From NCBI GenBank assembly GCA_002279355.1, contig NCBV01000019.1, positions 122,691 through 186,690 on the forward strand: 64,000 nucleotides of DNA. The letters run 5' to 3'. Below are positions 1-8,984 of this stretch, piece by piece. Source of the DNA: Acidiphilium sp. 37-60-79. Its GTDB lineage: Bacteria; Pseudomonadota; Alphaproteobacteria; Acetobacterales; Acetobacteraceae. Position 1 is the stretch's first letter. Each line of letters opens with the position of its first letter. The position numbers and the translations under genes were made by a program. The notes under the pieces are model-generated. The model was not told the DNA's origin. It saw only the letters and a list, made by a program, of their open reading frames with translations, and ran no database searches.

Positions 1-645
1 TTGTCGCCGGCAGCCCGAAAAGTAAGGTTGGTCTTGGCCGAAAAGCGCCTGCCTTTCGAGTTGCGGGCAGAGAAAACTTGGGAACGTCGGCCGGAATATC
101 TGGCTCTTAATCCGGCGGGCACCGTACCGACGCTGGTTGAAGATAATGGCCTGACAATTCCACATTCCGGTGCCATTTGTGAGTATCTGGATGAGGCCTA
201 TCCCGATATTGGCTTGATTGGTCGCACCTTCGCAGAGCGGGTAGAGATTCGCAGTGTTACGGCCTGGTTTGATGAACGCTTCACCCAGGAAGTCTCGCGG
301 AATTTGCTATACGAGAAAATTATGAAACCCGCTGCTGGCCGTGGCGCGCCCAACGCGACCAATCTACGCGAGGGCTATGCTGCTTTGCGCGTGCATCTGG
401 CTTATATTAGTTGGCTCGCCGAGACCCGAAAATGGCTCGCTGGCGCACATCTTTCTTTGGCTGATTTTGCAGCGGCGGCTCAACTCTCTTCACTTGATTT
501 CATTGGTGATGTTGATTGGAGCATCGCTCCTGCCGCTAAGGATTGGTATGCGCGCATCAAGTCACGCCCCGCTTTCCGCCCGCTGTTAGCCGACCGAGTT
601 TCTGGCGTCACGCCGCCACCGCATTATGCTGATTTAGATTTTTGA
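1..645 (+). CDS. Glutathione S-transferase family protein, 5' end cut by window edge
   Basis: The protein has a thioredoxin-fold N-terminal domain (SPAARKVRLVLAEK, then NPAGTVPTLVEDNG, then the HSGAICEYLDEAYP glutathione-site segment) followed by an all-helical C-terminal domain. That is the two-domain plan of soluble GSTs, which conjugate or reduce substrates with glutathione. The first codon in the window is TTG, but relatives have about eight more residues (a beta strand ending in Leu-Ser-Pro) before it. I therefore read this TTG as an internal Leu codon with the true start upstream of the window. The substrate cannot be told from sequence. Its last 38 bases overlap the convergent glycosyltransferase remnant. 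Confidence 0.85.
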   Translation: MSPAARKVRLVLAEKRLPFELRAEKTWERRPEYLALNPAGTVPTLVEDNGLTIPHSGAICEYLDEAYPDIGLIGRTFAERVEIRSVTAWFDERFTQEVSRNLLYEKIMKPAAGRGAPNATNLREGYAALRVHLAYISWLAETRKWLAGAHLSLADFAAAAQLSSLDFIGDVDWSIAPAAKDWYARIKSRPAFRPLLADRVSGVTPPPHYADLDF

Positions 646-1624
646 GGTCGGCGGGCGCAGCGTCTTCGCAGGCGCTCCGCCACGCTTGGCGCAACGCAAT
701 GCCAAGGTTTCTCCCGAAGCGCGCCGCGTCGCAGAGGGGACTTGCGAGCATCTGCGCGCGCAGACCCAATCGAAGCGCTGATAAGCTATTTATGTCGTTC
801 GCTGCGGTAACCGCCCGCTCAACGTAACCATCGGCAGAATCGGTCACCCAGTCATGCAGTCCAACATTGGATAAATGGCTCGCCGAGTGCCGTGCGGCGA
901 AAAACTCACCCGCGAGAGTGACAACCGGGACACCCATATAAAGTGCCTCGCATGTCGTCAGCCCGCCGGAATAGGGCGCGGGATCTAACGCGATATCAAT
1001 CGATCGATAGCCCGCAATGAAATCCGGATGCGCGGCGCGCCCCAAGATTGTTAACCGTGCCGGATCGATACCTAGCCGAGTCCACCGGCGCAGGAAGGCG
1101 TCGGCGATTGCCTCCTGGGAAAACTGCGGACAACGCAACACCAACCTTGACTGCGGAACGCGCGCTAATATACGAGTCCATAAATAGAGCGTCTTATCCG
1201 ACAATTTGGTGACATTATTAAAGCATCCAAATGTCACATGGCCGGTCGATATGGCCGGCAAAACCGACGGGACTGGCGCATAGTCTGGCGGTGTATAGCA
1301 CACATAACCATCCGGAAGTTTTAATAGACGCTCGGAATAGAAGCGCTCAAATCCTGCAGGCGTCTCCCACCGATCGGTGATCATCCAGTCAATTTCAGGG
1401 AGTCCGGTTGTCGCACATTGCATACCCACCCATTTAATTTGCACGGGCGCCGGCTTGAATGCGGCAGCTTGGATGAGTCCAGCATCGCCATAGCCGCCCA
1501 TATCAATTAAGATGTCGATCGATTGGCTAGACACAAAATTGGCAGCGTTGATATCGCTCATGCCCTCAATCGCATGCCATTCAGAAACAGACCACATCAA
1601 ATTGGGTTCGATCAAGTCGTTCAA
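608..1624 (-). pseudogene. SPINDLY-type O-GlcNAc-transferase-like glycosyltransferase, C-terminal half, out of frame with its N-terminal half
   Basis: This reading frame carries most of the catalytic GT41-like (OGT/SPINDLY) domain: IDILIDMGGYGDAG, APVQIKWVGMQ, FGCFNNVTKLSDKTL, then the UDP-sugar-binding region with DPAPYSGGLTTCEALYMGVP and RHSASHLSNVGL. It has no proper start: the only initiation codon near its beginning is a TTG inside the overlapping upstream frame. Coding similarity resumes at EWHAIEGM. The N-terminal half lies in a different frame and ends two codons before this point. In relatives about 18-20 residues separate the two motifs, so a deletion of about 55-60 nt (not a multiple of 3) most simply explains the break. 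A sequencing or assembly error is the alternative. The flagellar context suggests the intact enzyme glycosylated flagellin. Confidence 0.75.
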
Positions 1625-2900
1625 TGCCGGCCAGGGTTAGCCAGCCTACCGGATGGCGTCGTAGCGTGTTGGAGAGTAATCCAACCCGAAGTTTTCTCTC
1701 AGGCTGACTAGGCGGTAAGAAGCGACGCTGATGGTCGCGAGGCAAGCGATTGCCGAGTGCGGTCATCGCATTGCGTAAATCTTGCCCAGAAGTTTGTTCC
1801 ATGTAGGGTAATAACGAGGCTTCCGTGCGCAGTATTCCGACCTCTTCGTCCCTCGGTCGCTGGTCATTGCAAAAGTCAGCACGGTTCAACGGTTCGCTCA
1901 GTTGGTTTGCAGCTAAAATGTCGCGCGCTCGGCTCAGATCACCGCGCGCTAAGTCGATCAAACCCATCGAGGCGCGCTGCACGGCGCGATTACAAAAAAT
2001 ACGACTGTGCTGGCGACCGCGTTCAATTAATCGGCTCATGAGCGCGTCAGCTTCAGCGTAGCGATAAAGGCGTGCCAAAGCGATTGAATAATCATGGATA
2101 ATTGTTGTGTCGCTCGGTTGCAGGCACACAGCTTCGCGGAGCAACGGTTCTGCGAGTTCTGGCTGCATTTGCAACATACGCAAGGAGGCCAGGGCCGTAT
2201 AAGGCCAAGCCTCGTCGGGGGCGAGCGCGATTAAGGCTTCCAGTATGGGTTCTGCTGCACCCAGTTCGCCTGCGTTCAAAGCGCATCGAGCCTTGAGTGC
2301 TATCTGCACCGCCATTGGGATGCGTGCGAGAAAATGCTGGTCACCCATCAAGTTGTCGTCGCTCGAATAACCGGCAGAAATCCAAGCCTCTGCCAGATTA
2401 AAGCCACATGCCAACCCCGTCGGGTTTAGATCAAGTGCCCGAGTAAAGTTCGCGATCGCATCCTGCCAATTATGCGTGACCAACCGCGCCATGCCAAGGG
2501 CATGCAATGCCTGAAAGAGGAGCTGTCGATTATAGCCCTCCGGTCGCTCGTCCAGAATAGCGACGGATCTCTTCAGAAAACTGCATGCGTTACCATTGTT
2601 GCCCGTCTGAAATGCGATTACGCCGCGGGCGATCCAACCCTCTGCGCGATCTGGATTACAGCCGATTGCTTGTACATAGGCATTATCCGCGGCGCCCAAT
2701 TGACTAGAGTCGCGCAGGATTTGTCCTAGTGCAAGCCAGCATTGGTCAGAATGAGCAAATAAGTCAACGGCGCGTCGAGCAATTTCCAAAGCCAGATCAA
2801 TCTGGCCATCGTGGCTGAACCGCAATGCCGTGGCAATTAATTGATTCACATCTTGTTCTAAAGATGGCTCCCCACCGTTTAAAATAGCAAAATTATCCAT
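1581..2900 (-). CDS. TPR-repeat N-terminal half of the split SPINDLY-type glycosyltransferase
   Basis: It begins MDNFAILNGGEP at 2900, overlapping the stop of the upstream TPR gene in ATGGATAA. That start fits better than the longer frame from 2930. Residues of about 20-330 form tetratricopeptide repeats (for example ALEIARRAVDLF, AIANFTRALDLNPTGL, EPLLREAVCLQPSDT), the usual acceptor-recognition superhelix of OGT enzymes. The last 40 residues (LRVGLLSNTLRRHPVGWLTL to LDRTQFDVVCF) are the first strand-helix of the catalytic domain, after which TGA is met. The rest of the enzyme continues in another frame. Caulobacter FlmG, a TPR glycosyltransferase for flagellin, has a comparable layout. As it stands the product should be catalytically dead. 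Confidence 0.7.
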   Translation of the reverse strand: MDNFAILNGGEPSLEQDVNQLIATALRFSHDGQIDLALEIARRAVDLFAHSDQCWLALGQILRDSSQLGAADNAYVQAIGCNPDRAEGWIARGVIAFQTGNNGNACSFLKRSVAILDERPEGYNRQLLFQALHALGMARLVTHNWQDAIANFTRALDLNPTGLACGFNLAEAWISAGYSSDDNLMGDQHFLARIPMAVQIALKARCALNAGELGAAEPILEALIALAPDEAWPYTALASLRMLQMQPELAEPLLREAVCLQPSDTTIIHDYSIALARLYRYAEADALMSRLIERGRQHSRIFCNRAVQRASMGLIDLARGDLSRARDILAANQLSEPLNRADFCNDQRPRDEEVGILRTEASLLPYMEQTSGQDLRNAMTALGNRLPRDHQRRFLPPSQPERKLRVGLLSNTLRRHPVGWLTLAGIERLDRTQFDVVCF

Positions 2901-3615
2901 CAAGACCCATCCGCGCGACAGTCTCATCACATAATTTTGCCGCTTTCGACCAGTTTTGACTACATCCGGCGGCTTCTATCGCAAAAAGGCGCGTCGTGGC
3001 GTTGGCGACGCCTGATTCTATTGCTTCGTCAGCGGCATCACAGGCTGCCGCGATCTGCTTTTGATCAAGCAGCCTACGGATTAGTGCGTTGCGAATATCG
3101 ATATTGTTGTCGTGAATTTTTATGCCATCGCGCAATAGCGAAATGGCTTGGTCAGGCAATGATTGCGCCATCATTTGCCGCACCTCCAGATTATTTGGGT
3201 TGCTGTCAAGCACCTCACGGAAACAGATAGCCGCTTGTTCAGTTTTTCCGAGGGAGAATAATGCGCGCCCCAAGAGTGCCTTTGCCTGCATCGATGGCGG
3301 ATCATTGATCACTGCGTCGGCCGCAGCAACACACGCGACCACACGATCACCGCACCCGATTGCGGCTTCAGAGCGCGTCATGTGGAGGCGTGCTGAATTC
3401 GGCCAACGGCTTAACGCCGCTTCGGTAATCGCCATTGCTTTCTCAAATTGCCCCTGCGCGCAGGCGAGTTCGGACTCAATTTCAGCTTGCCAAGGGAAAT
3501 CCGGACCAAGGGCGGCAAGCGCGGGCAAGAGCAGTGTCGCGGCTTGATATTGGCCGCGCTGGATCAGACCCCGGGTCCGATCCATGATCGATTGTGAAGA
3601 GGAAGGTTCGGTCAT
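2893..3615 (-). CDS. TPR-repeat protein in the flagellar/glycosylation operon
   Basis: This 240-residue soluble protein consists of helical pairs of TPR type, for example FEKAMAITEAALSRWPNSAR and TEQAAICFREVLDSNPNNLE. No catalytic domain or signal peptide is visible. Its ATG is preceded by a good AGGAG seven bases upstream. It overlaps the start of the TPR/glycosyltransferase gene by eight bases, so the two are probably translated together. It may be a partner or chaperone for the glycosyltransferase or for flagellin export, but this rests only on position. Confidence 0.7.
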   Translation of the reverse strand: MTEPSSSQSIMDRTRGLIQRGQYQAATLLLPALAALGPDFPWQAEIESELACAQGQFEKAMAITEAALSRWPNSARLHMTRSEAAIGCGDRVVACVAAADAVINDPPSMQAKALLGRALFSLGKTEQAAICFREVLDSNPNNLEVRQMMAQSLPDQAISLLRDGIKIHDNNIDIRNALIRRLLDQKQIAAACDAADEAIESGVANATTRLFAIEAAGCSQNWSKAAKLCDETVARMGLDG

Positions 3616-3678
3616 GCAAAGCTCCTGTGTTTTGGACGTCTTGTCCTTCGATCATGAGTGATCAATCAGTTTTGTTGG

Positions 3679-4572
3679 TCATGCCAATAAACCCATTGAT
3701 TGAGCAGCGAGTGACGCGATCGAGCTGCCCGAATTGCTCGGCTGCGATTGTGCCTGTGACTGAACGATCGCTAGATATCGGTCTGCGAAGCTCTGAACGA
3801 AACTCGGTTTCTGGAAGTTCGAAATATCAAGCCGATTAGTGATCGCCGATGCTTGGGTATTGACGTCTTGATACGCGATTTGCGGGGGAAGACCGAGCGC
3901 GGTTGTCACTACTGTCCGCATCACGGAGTCCCCTAAAATTTGGGTTGCAGATGTGAATGTTTTTGCATTCTGAATAAAATCTAGCGCATTTGATAGTCCC
4001 GGCGTCTGTGCATCGAGAGATTGACGCCACAATACTTCTGCGTAACCATTGCTGATTGTGCTGATAACCTTGGGGTTTTGAATAACGCTGAGCCCCTTTG
4101 TCGCAAAATTATATGTCTCAGCGGCCGATAACCATTGCGCATTGCTACCACTAAGTTGCTGCGCAAGGCTGTTCGACTTGCTTGGATCAGAGAGCAAAGC
4201 CTTTTGCGCGAGTGCCGGATAACCTACCTGCGACCCCAGGCCGCTCGCCGTAAGTAGAACTTTGAGCACCGTTGGGTTTTGTAGCAATTCCTGGGGAGTT
4301 TTTGCATTTTTTACTGCGGCCGTAAATGCTGTAATATCACGAAGTACCTGCGGTTGTTTGGCTTCATTCGTGATATCAGTGGTTTGATTGTGCTGCGCAA
4401 TTGACAACGCCGTTATTGGATTGATGGCGCTAGCTCCATTATTCGCGACGGTGCCACTTATACTTGCGACAAGTATAGCGCTAATCGCGGCTGCCGGTGA
4501 ACTGTTCGACGCCCCCTGAACGGCAAAGAGTGACGAAAAATTGCTTGCGACTCCCGATAAGCTTGCTGACAT
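3679..4572 (-). CDS. DUF1217 flagellar-associated protein
   Basis: I chose the start MSASLSGVASNF at 4572, which has AGGA about nine bases upstream; the frame also extends to 4596. The 297-residue product is rich in Ser, Ala, Gln and Asn. It contains the repeated hydrophobic segments seen in the DUF1217 family, such as LLTASGLGSQVGYPALAQKALLSDP and the C-terminal FQKPSFVQSFADRYLAIVQ. Proteins of this family sit in flagellar loci of alphaproteobacteria and resemble secreted or structural flagellar proteins, but no precise function is established that I can name. It follows flaF by ten bases in the same transcription direction. Confidence 0.7.
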   Translation of the reverse strand: MSASLSGVASNFSSLFAVQGASNSSPAAAISAILVASISGTVANNGASAINPITALSIAQHNQTTDITNEAKQPQVLRDITAFTAAVKNAKTPQELLQNPTVLKVLLTASGLGSQVGYPALAQKALLSDPSKSNSLAQQLSGSNAQWLSAAETYNFATKGLSVIQNPKVISTISNGYAEVLWRQSLDAQTPGLSNALDFIQNAKTFTSATQILGDSVMRTVVTTALGLPPQIAYQDVNTQASAITNRLDISNFQKPSFVQSFADRYLAIVQSQAQSQPSNSGSSIASLAAQSMGLLA

Positions 4573-4582
4573 AACAAATTTC

Positions 4583-4924
4583 CTATGCGCGGCCAATCAG
4601 CCCCTCGGCGATTGCCAAGTTGACTGAAATGACAAAATCAATGTCTGGTGTTGGATGCTCAAGGACGCGTAACACGGTGTGACCGACAGACGCGATTTGT
4701 GCCCGCAAAACATCGGGCAACGGATTGCTGGCATCATTAACGAGACCAATGACTGTTCGCCACAGGGTTTGATTGTCCACCAGAGCACGGGTGATGTCGA
4801 TTGGTTGCTCAGCTTTACGGAGCCGATCAGCTGCGCGCCGAAAAACATCGGAGTCCTGCTCGCGTTGGCTCCGCAACCTAGTCGCCTGGCTATAAGCCTT
4901 CATAACATGATTAGAAACTGACAT
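4583..4924 (-). CDS. flaF: Flagellar biosynthesis regulator FlaF
   Basis: The 113-residue product matches the FlaF family in length and pattern. It has a short helix with AYSQATRL, then an arginine-rich helix (LRSQREQDSDVFRRAADRLR) and a C-terminal bundle with TLWRTVIGLVND and VISVNLAIAEGL. In Caulobacter FlaF is needed for flagellin secretion or translation and works opposite FlbT. The gene has a clear GGAGG six bases before ATG and lies directly after flbT. The same flagellin-flbT-flaF neighbourhood occurs in other alphaproteobacteria. Confidence 0.9.
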   Translation of the reverse strand: MSVSNHVMKAYSQATRLRSQREQDSDVFRRAADRLRKAEQPIDITRALVDNQTLWRTVIGLVNDASNPLPDVLRAQIASVGHTVLRVLEHPTPDIDFVISVNLAIAEGLIGRA

Positions 4925-4949
4925 TTTGCCTCCAAGTTGGGTAGGTCAT

Positions 4950-5348
4950 TTATTGATTGGCCTGTAGCACCGCCGTCTCATGATTCATGATTCGTCGTGC
5001 AAGTTTCAGGGCGTCATAATATCGGCCAGAGGACGCACAAGCCATTGCAGTATCGAGAATCTCACGAGCGAGATTGGAAGTAGTCGCGGATTTGAATTCC
5101 GCAACCAACCCTTGGGCTGTCTCCAACGCCACAGCCCGCTCAGCATCAGTGCCGATATAGACGGTTTGAAATGCAAAATAGATTCGACGTGCAGGCGAGT
5201 TGGCATCGTCTGGGCGCAAAATCTGCTTGCCGAATAGAAAATTGGCTTTTTCGGTCAACTCGATCCGTGATTTGGTGCGAAATCGAATCGGTGTTCCATT
5301 GAGGATCATAAGATCCCCCTGTCGCAGTTCTAAGACGAGCGCGGTCAT
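4950..5348 (-). CDS. flbT: Flagellin translation repressor FlbT
   Basis: The start at 5348 (MTALVLELRQGDLMILNG) is set by a GGAG six bases upstream and by the family N-terminus; the longer open frame runs back into flagellin and is a shadow. The 132-residue protein matches FlbT throughout: LELRQGDLMILNGTPIRF, RIELTEKANFLFGKQI, IYFAFQTVYIG and a helical tail. In Caulobacter FlbT binds the 5' leader of flagellin mRNA and destabilises it until the hook is complete. A flagellin gene with a leader of about 39 nt lies just upstream, so the same check may operate here. Confidence 0.92.
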   Translation of the reverse strand: MTALVLELRQGDLMILNGTPIRFRTKSRIELTEKANFLFGKQILRPDDANSPARRIYFAFQTVYIGTDAERAVALETAQGLVAEFKSATTSNLAREILDTAMACASSGRYYDALKLARRIMNHETAVLQANQ

Positions 5349-5372
5349 GAGTTGCTCCTCAGCCTGGAAGGG

Positions 5373-5404
5373 AAACGACCCAGCATGATCATGCTGGGTC
5401 GTTT
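5373..5404 (-). terminator. Perfect 32-bp palindrome after the flagellin gene, probable terminator
   Basis: The arms AAACGACCCAGCATGA and TCATGCTGGGTCGTTT pair without a mismatch. They begin six bases after the flagellin stop codon, and on the minus strand TTTCCCTTCC follows. This could end or attenuate transcription between the abundant flagellin message and flbT, or act as a 3' stabilising hairpin. The T-run is short, so complete termination is uncertain. Confidence 0.65.
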
Positions 5405-5409
5405 GGCCA

Positions 5410-6273
5410 TTACGGGAACAGCTTGACGAGCAAGCTGGGCGACTGGTCGGCGATCGAGAGTGACGAGGTCGCCAGCTGTTGCTGGATTTGCAATGATTGA
5501 AGTTTGGCGGATTCCTGAGCCATGTTGGCATCAACCAAGGCGCCAAGTCCGTTAGTAAGAGCAGTCATTTTATTCTGATTAAATGTGATCTGATTATTGA
5601 CCAAATTCGACAGATTGCCATACGTATTCATCGCAGTTCCAACATTAGACACTTGCGAAGAAAAAGTGCCGGTTGCAGTCAAGAACGACGCGACTGATGT
5701 GGCGCTTGACAGCTGCGTGCTGGTAAATGACAGCGCATGGTAGATGGTAGACATGCCAGTAGAAGCAATCGAGAACGATCCACCAGACCCGTTGCTTACT
5801 ACTGATATGGCAGTGGTTGAAAAAGTGCCGTTAGACCCTGCGATATTACCCACCAAAGTACGGCCATTATAGTTGGCGTCCTGAATCGATGCCTGGATGT
5901 TTTGGAGGTTCGACTGATATTGTTGAATATACTGTTGACGTTGAGAGCCGGTGACGGCCTGGTTTGACAGATTGACCAGGGTCGCTTTCATCGTCTGCAT
6001 CATATTCGAGACATTGTTTAGCGAAGTGCTGGTGGTGGACAAAAGGCCTTGGGTGTCACCAAGCTGCTGGTTGGCGGCGGTCAATCCGGAAATATCCGTC
6101 CGCACCGATTGAGCGACCGCATACGCTGCACCATTATCCATCGCACTCGACACCGAATAGCCGGTGGACACGGCATTTTGTACGGTGCTGAGTTGGGAGT
6201 TGATCAGGTTCAGGGAGGAGACGGCCACCATCGCCGCAGAATTGGTAACAACAGAGCTAATTACGCCAGACAT
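5410..6273 (-). CDS. fliC: Flagellin
   Basis: The 287-residue protein has the conserved helical ends of flagellin: N-terminal SSLNLINSQLSTVQNAVSTG, and C-terminal segments with LSNLVNNQITFNQNKMTALTNG and QQQLATSSLSIADQSPSLL. The central domain is short and low in complexity (Ser, Thr, Gly-rich, no cysteine). It is exported by the flagellar type III system and polymerises into the filament. Start MSGVISSVVTNS has AAGGA eight bases upstream, and a sigma-54-type promoter lies about 50 bases before it. Its abundance of Ser and Thr in the D2/D3-like centre would suit O-glycosylation by the neighbouring, now broken, TPR glycosyltransferase. Confidence 0.93.
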   Translation of the reverse strand: MSGVISSVVTNSAAMVAVSSLNLINSQLSTVQNAVSTGYSVSSAMDNGAAYAVAQSVRTDISGLTAANQQLGDTQGLLSTTSTSLNNVSNMMQTMKATLVNLSNQAVTGSQRQQYIQQYQSNLQNIQASIQDANYNGRTLVGNIAGSNGTFSTTAISVVSNGSGGSFSIASTGMSTIYHALSFTSTQLSSATSVASFLTATGTFSSQVSNVGTAMNTYGNLSNLVNNQITFNQNKMTALTNGLGALVDANMAQESAKLQSLQIQQQLATSSLSIADQSPSLLVKLFP

Positions 6274-6323
6274 GGTTTATTCCTTCAGATAGTCATTTCG
6301 TATTTTCGCTTTTTGCGAACTCA

Positions 6324-6338
6324 GCACATATTGTGCCG
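6324..6338 (-). promoter_or_regulatory. Sigma-54-type promoter before flagellin
   Basis: Read on the minus strand the site is CGGCACAATATGTGC. It has GG and GC at the required spacing of the -24/-12 consensus TGGCACG-N4-TTGC. The predicted transcript would start near 6312, giving a leader of about 39 nt, in the range where FlbT could act. Similar sites precede flgE and fliK. Confidence 0.65.
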
Positions 6339-6368
6339 AATTTCTTAACACTACGTGAACGTGATCCC

Positions 6369-7466
6369 TCAAATATATTGCGTGAGGGACATTGTTTTCA
6401 TCGCAGCGATGAGCTGGTATGAAGCCTGCAACTGGGTCTGCACCGAGGATAGATCGGATAACGTCGTTGCCATATTGACTTGATTGAGGCCCGCTTGCTG
6501 AGTGGTTATGCCAGTGATGGTTTGTTGTAAGCCTGTGGCTTGGGCCGTCATCGCGCTTTGCGTATTGCCGAGCACGCCGGCATCTTGGTTCAGCGTATCG
6601 ATAGCAGTGCCGAGCGTCGCTGCGGTCGATTGGGCAAAGCTTGTATAGGCGGGGGAACTCATTGAATTGGTTCCGAGACTAGCAACACTCGCGATTGTGG
6701 TCAGAATGTCACGCATGTACGACCCCGTTGTTCCGGCGCCATTGCCGGAGGCGCTGGAGGCCACAAAGCCGTTCGCGTTCGCGGCGATCCCGATCATTGC
6801 GGTCGTACCATTTCCAAGTGCAACCTGAGGCAAAGCTGAGTTGGCATCGAGGGATGGTGCAAAAGGGGTTGTCCCTGCGGCGTTTGACTGTCCAATTGCA
6901 AGGATCGTCGCCGAAGTAGCACTGGCGCCACTGGTTGTGAGGCCAGTGACGGCGGCGGCAATTTGGGTAGCGAACCCACTGCTGTTGATCGCGTTTGGGT
7001 TTGGGATTGGCGGCACGCTACTATTTTGGCCACCGAAAACATAGACATTGCCGTCTTTTGTGTCCAGCATATTGGCCACTTGCACGAGTGCTTGCTGCGC
7101 CGAGCTCGCGATCACGGCCAAGGATTGGGGATTGGTGGGGTCGGCACTTTGCAGCGCACTCATGACGCCAGAGGCAATCGAGCTGATGTTGGCAAGCGCG
7201 GTTTGTTGCACGCCCATGCGCCCGGTGGCGGCGTTAATGTTTGTTACAATCGACGTTAATCCAGTGATCTGACTGCCAAGCGCCAATGATGATTGAGTGG
7301 CACCAGCGCCGCCACTCGCAGCATCCACGCCGGCATAGGTTGTGGCGACATAGCCGCTGGATGCTTGGGTGGTGAGTTGGTCAAGACGGGACTTGGTCGA
7401 TGCCGCTTGCTCGATAAGTTGTTGCAACGTGCCGCCGCCCGTCATTGCGCCAATCGTTCCGCTCAT
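6369..7466 (-). CDS. flgL: Flagellar hook-filament junction protein FlgL (HAP3)
   Basis: The 365-residue protein is flagellin-like at both ends. Its N-terminus has LQQLIEQAASTKSRLDQLTTQASSGY and its C-terminus LSDLSSVQTQLQASYQLIAAMKTMSL, with a Ser/Ala/Gly-rich centre. A QQALVQVANMLDTKDGNVYVFGG segment is typical of FlgL. It joins FlgK to the first filament subunits. It starts with ATG overlapping the flgK stop by four bases and is therefore translated together with flgK. The flagellin gene downstream has its own promoter. Confidence 0.9.
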   Translation of the reverse strand: MSGTIGAMTGGGTLQQLIEQAASTKSRLDQLTTQASSGYVATTYAGVDAASGGAGATQSSLALGSQITGLTSIVTNINAATGRMGVQQTALANISSIASGVMSALQSADPTNPQSLAVIASSAQQALVQVANMLDTKDGNVYVFGGQNSSVPPIPNPNAINSSGFATQIAAAVTGLTTSGASATSATILAIGQSNAAGTTPFAPSLDANSALPQVALGNGTTAMIGIAANANGFVASSASGNGAGTTGSYMRDILTTIASVASLGTNSMSSPAYTSFAQSTAATLGTAIDTLNQDAGVLGNTQSAMTAQATGLQQTITGITTQQAGLNQVNMATTLSDLSSVQTQLQASYQLIAAMKTMSLTQYI

Positions 7467-8962
7467 GGGATCATCGCCTCCATCGTTTGCATCATCTGTT
7501 GAGCAATCCCAACGACTTTAGCGTTTGCCGCATAGGCATTCTGTAGCGATACTAACGTGCCCATCTGCTGATCAATGCTAACGCCGCTGGTCTGGGTTGC
7601 CTGGGCTTGGAGTGCTGATTGTGTTTGACCGGCCTGGGTTGAAGCTGATTGTGAGGACGCGCTGGTTGCCGCCTCGTTCGCGACTACGCTGGTTGCGAGA
7701 TCGCCGATGGCGGCGTTGCCCGAATAGCGCAGGGTGGTATTGCCCGCAGGTCCAAGACTTGTTGTGGGTGCTGGCGATTGCGGGACGCCGACTTGAACTT
7801 GGTTGCCGAACGAAAAATTCACGATTCGGTCAATCAGTGTTGAAAAGCCGGCGGGTCCACCCGGTGGATTAGGCGTGAAGGACGTTGCCCCGGTGGAACT
7901 GCCTGTGATCGTATTGGTTCCGTCGCGCACCAGCGCTGGATTTGAGACGACGGCTTGGTTCACAGTGATTGCGTTGGCAAACCCAATCATTGACGATGTT
8001 GGCGGAACTGCGCCCGTTGGGTCACTGAATAGCGTAAGCCCTTGGCTTGCAAAACGTGATGCCAAGGTCTGCGAAAAACTATCAAGACTGGCTTGCTGAG
8101 CGGGTAATATTTGATCGCGTAGCGTAATTGCTGCGCCAATCGACCCGCCGCCAATCCCTGTGGTTACATCTTGGCCGTTCATGGTGATCGCTGGAATGGT
8201 TCCAGGGTATGAATCGCTGGCACCAATTGCCGCGGGTGACGTCTGGAACGCCGGCCCTGTTGTTGGTAACTGAAGCCCTTGCGCGGTATAGAGGGAGATT
8301 GCGCCATTTGAGATTGAAATCGATTTGGCACCGGTTAATTGCGCGACAGTTTGAACAAGACCTGCGCGCTGATTTTGGAGATCCGCGCTGCTTAAGCCTT
8401 GTTGGTGAATGGCGATAATTTGCTTGTTTAGGCTACCAATTTGTGCAAGCGATGTATTGAGTGTTGTGATGGAATTAACAATTTGATCCTGCGCGGTCTG
8501 ACGGGCCGACCCAATTGTATTGGCAATCGTATTGATTTGTCCTGTTAGTCCCTGTGCCGCCGATATAACCGCATTTTGCTGCGCCGCGTTCGATGGATCA
8601 TTCAGCAGTGCAGTGAAGCTTGATTGTAAGCTAGCCGTTAAACTTGACAAATCATTACCTTGGCCAGGTGTGCCCATCACCTGATCCAGGCCGGTCATGG
8701 CGTTGGCGATGGTTCCTTGGTAAGAGGCTGTGCCGGTAGAGTTCATCAGCGCGGTCTGGACTGCATTATTGATATTCAATGTTGCCGGCGCAGAAGCGAC
8801 ACCTGAGCCAACACCGGCGGCACTCTTGCTTGTTAATGCTGATGATTCTGCCGCATAGCTCGGTGTGCTTGCGTTCGCGATATTCTGCGAAATCAACGCG
8901 AATTGCTGGCTGATTGCGGCAAGGCCGCTATTAGCAATAGCGAGGCCGTTATCAAGACTCAT
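7463..8962 (-). CDS. flgK: Flagellar hook-associated protein FlgK (HAP1)
   Basis: The 499-residue protein opens with the rod/hook family motif (LAIANSGLAAISQQFALISQNIANASTPSYAAES) and closes with SIDQQMGTLVSLQNAYAANAKVVGIAQQMMQTMEAMI, the terminal helices that build the axial coiled coil. The segment ALLNDPSNAAQQNAVISAAQGLTGQIN matches FlgK. It lies between flgE and flgL in the usual late-hook order and overlaps flgL by four bases. Confidence 0.95.
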   Translation of the reverse strand: MSLDNGLAIANSGLAAISQQFALISQNIANASTPSYAAESSALTSKSAAGVGSGVASAPATLNINNAVQTALMNSTGTASYQGTIANAMTGLDQVMGTPGQGNDLSSLTASLQSSFTALLNDPSNAAQQNAVISAAQGLTGQINTIANTIGSARQTAQDQIVNSITTLNTSLAQIGSLNKQIIAIHQQGLSSADLQNQRAGLVQTVAQLTGAKSISISNGAISLYTAQGLQLPTTGPAFQTSPAAIGASDSYPGTIPAITMNGQDVTTGIGGGSIGAAITLRDQILPAQQASLDSFSQTLASRFASQGLTLFSDPTGAVPPTSSMIGFANAITVNQAVVSNPALVRDGTNTITGSSTGATSFTPNPPGGPAGFSTLIDRIVNFSFGNQVQVGVPQSPAPTTSLGPAGNTTLRYSGNAAIGDLATSVVANEAATSASSQSASTQAGQTQSALQAQATQTSGVSIDQQMGTLVSLQNAYAANAKVVGIAQQMMQTMEAMIP

Positions 8963-8984
8963 GGCGATGTACTCTCTCTAATAA

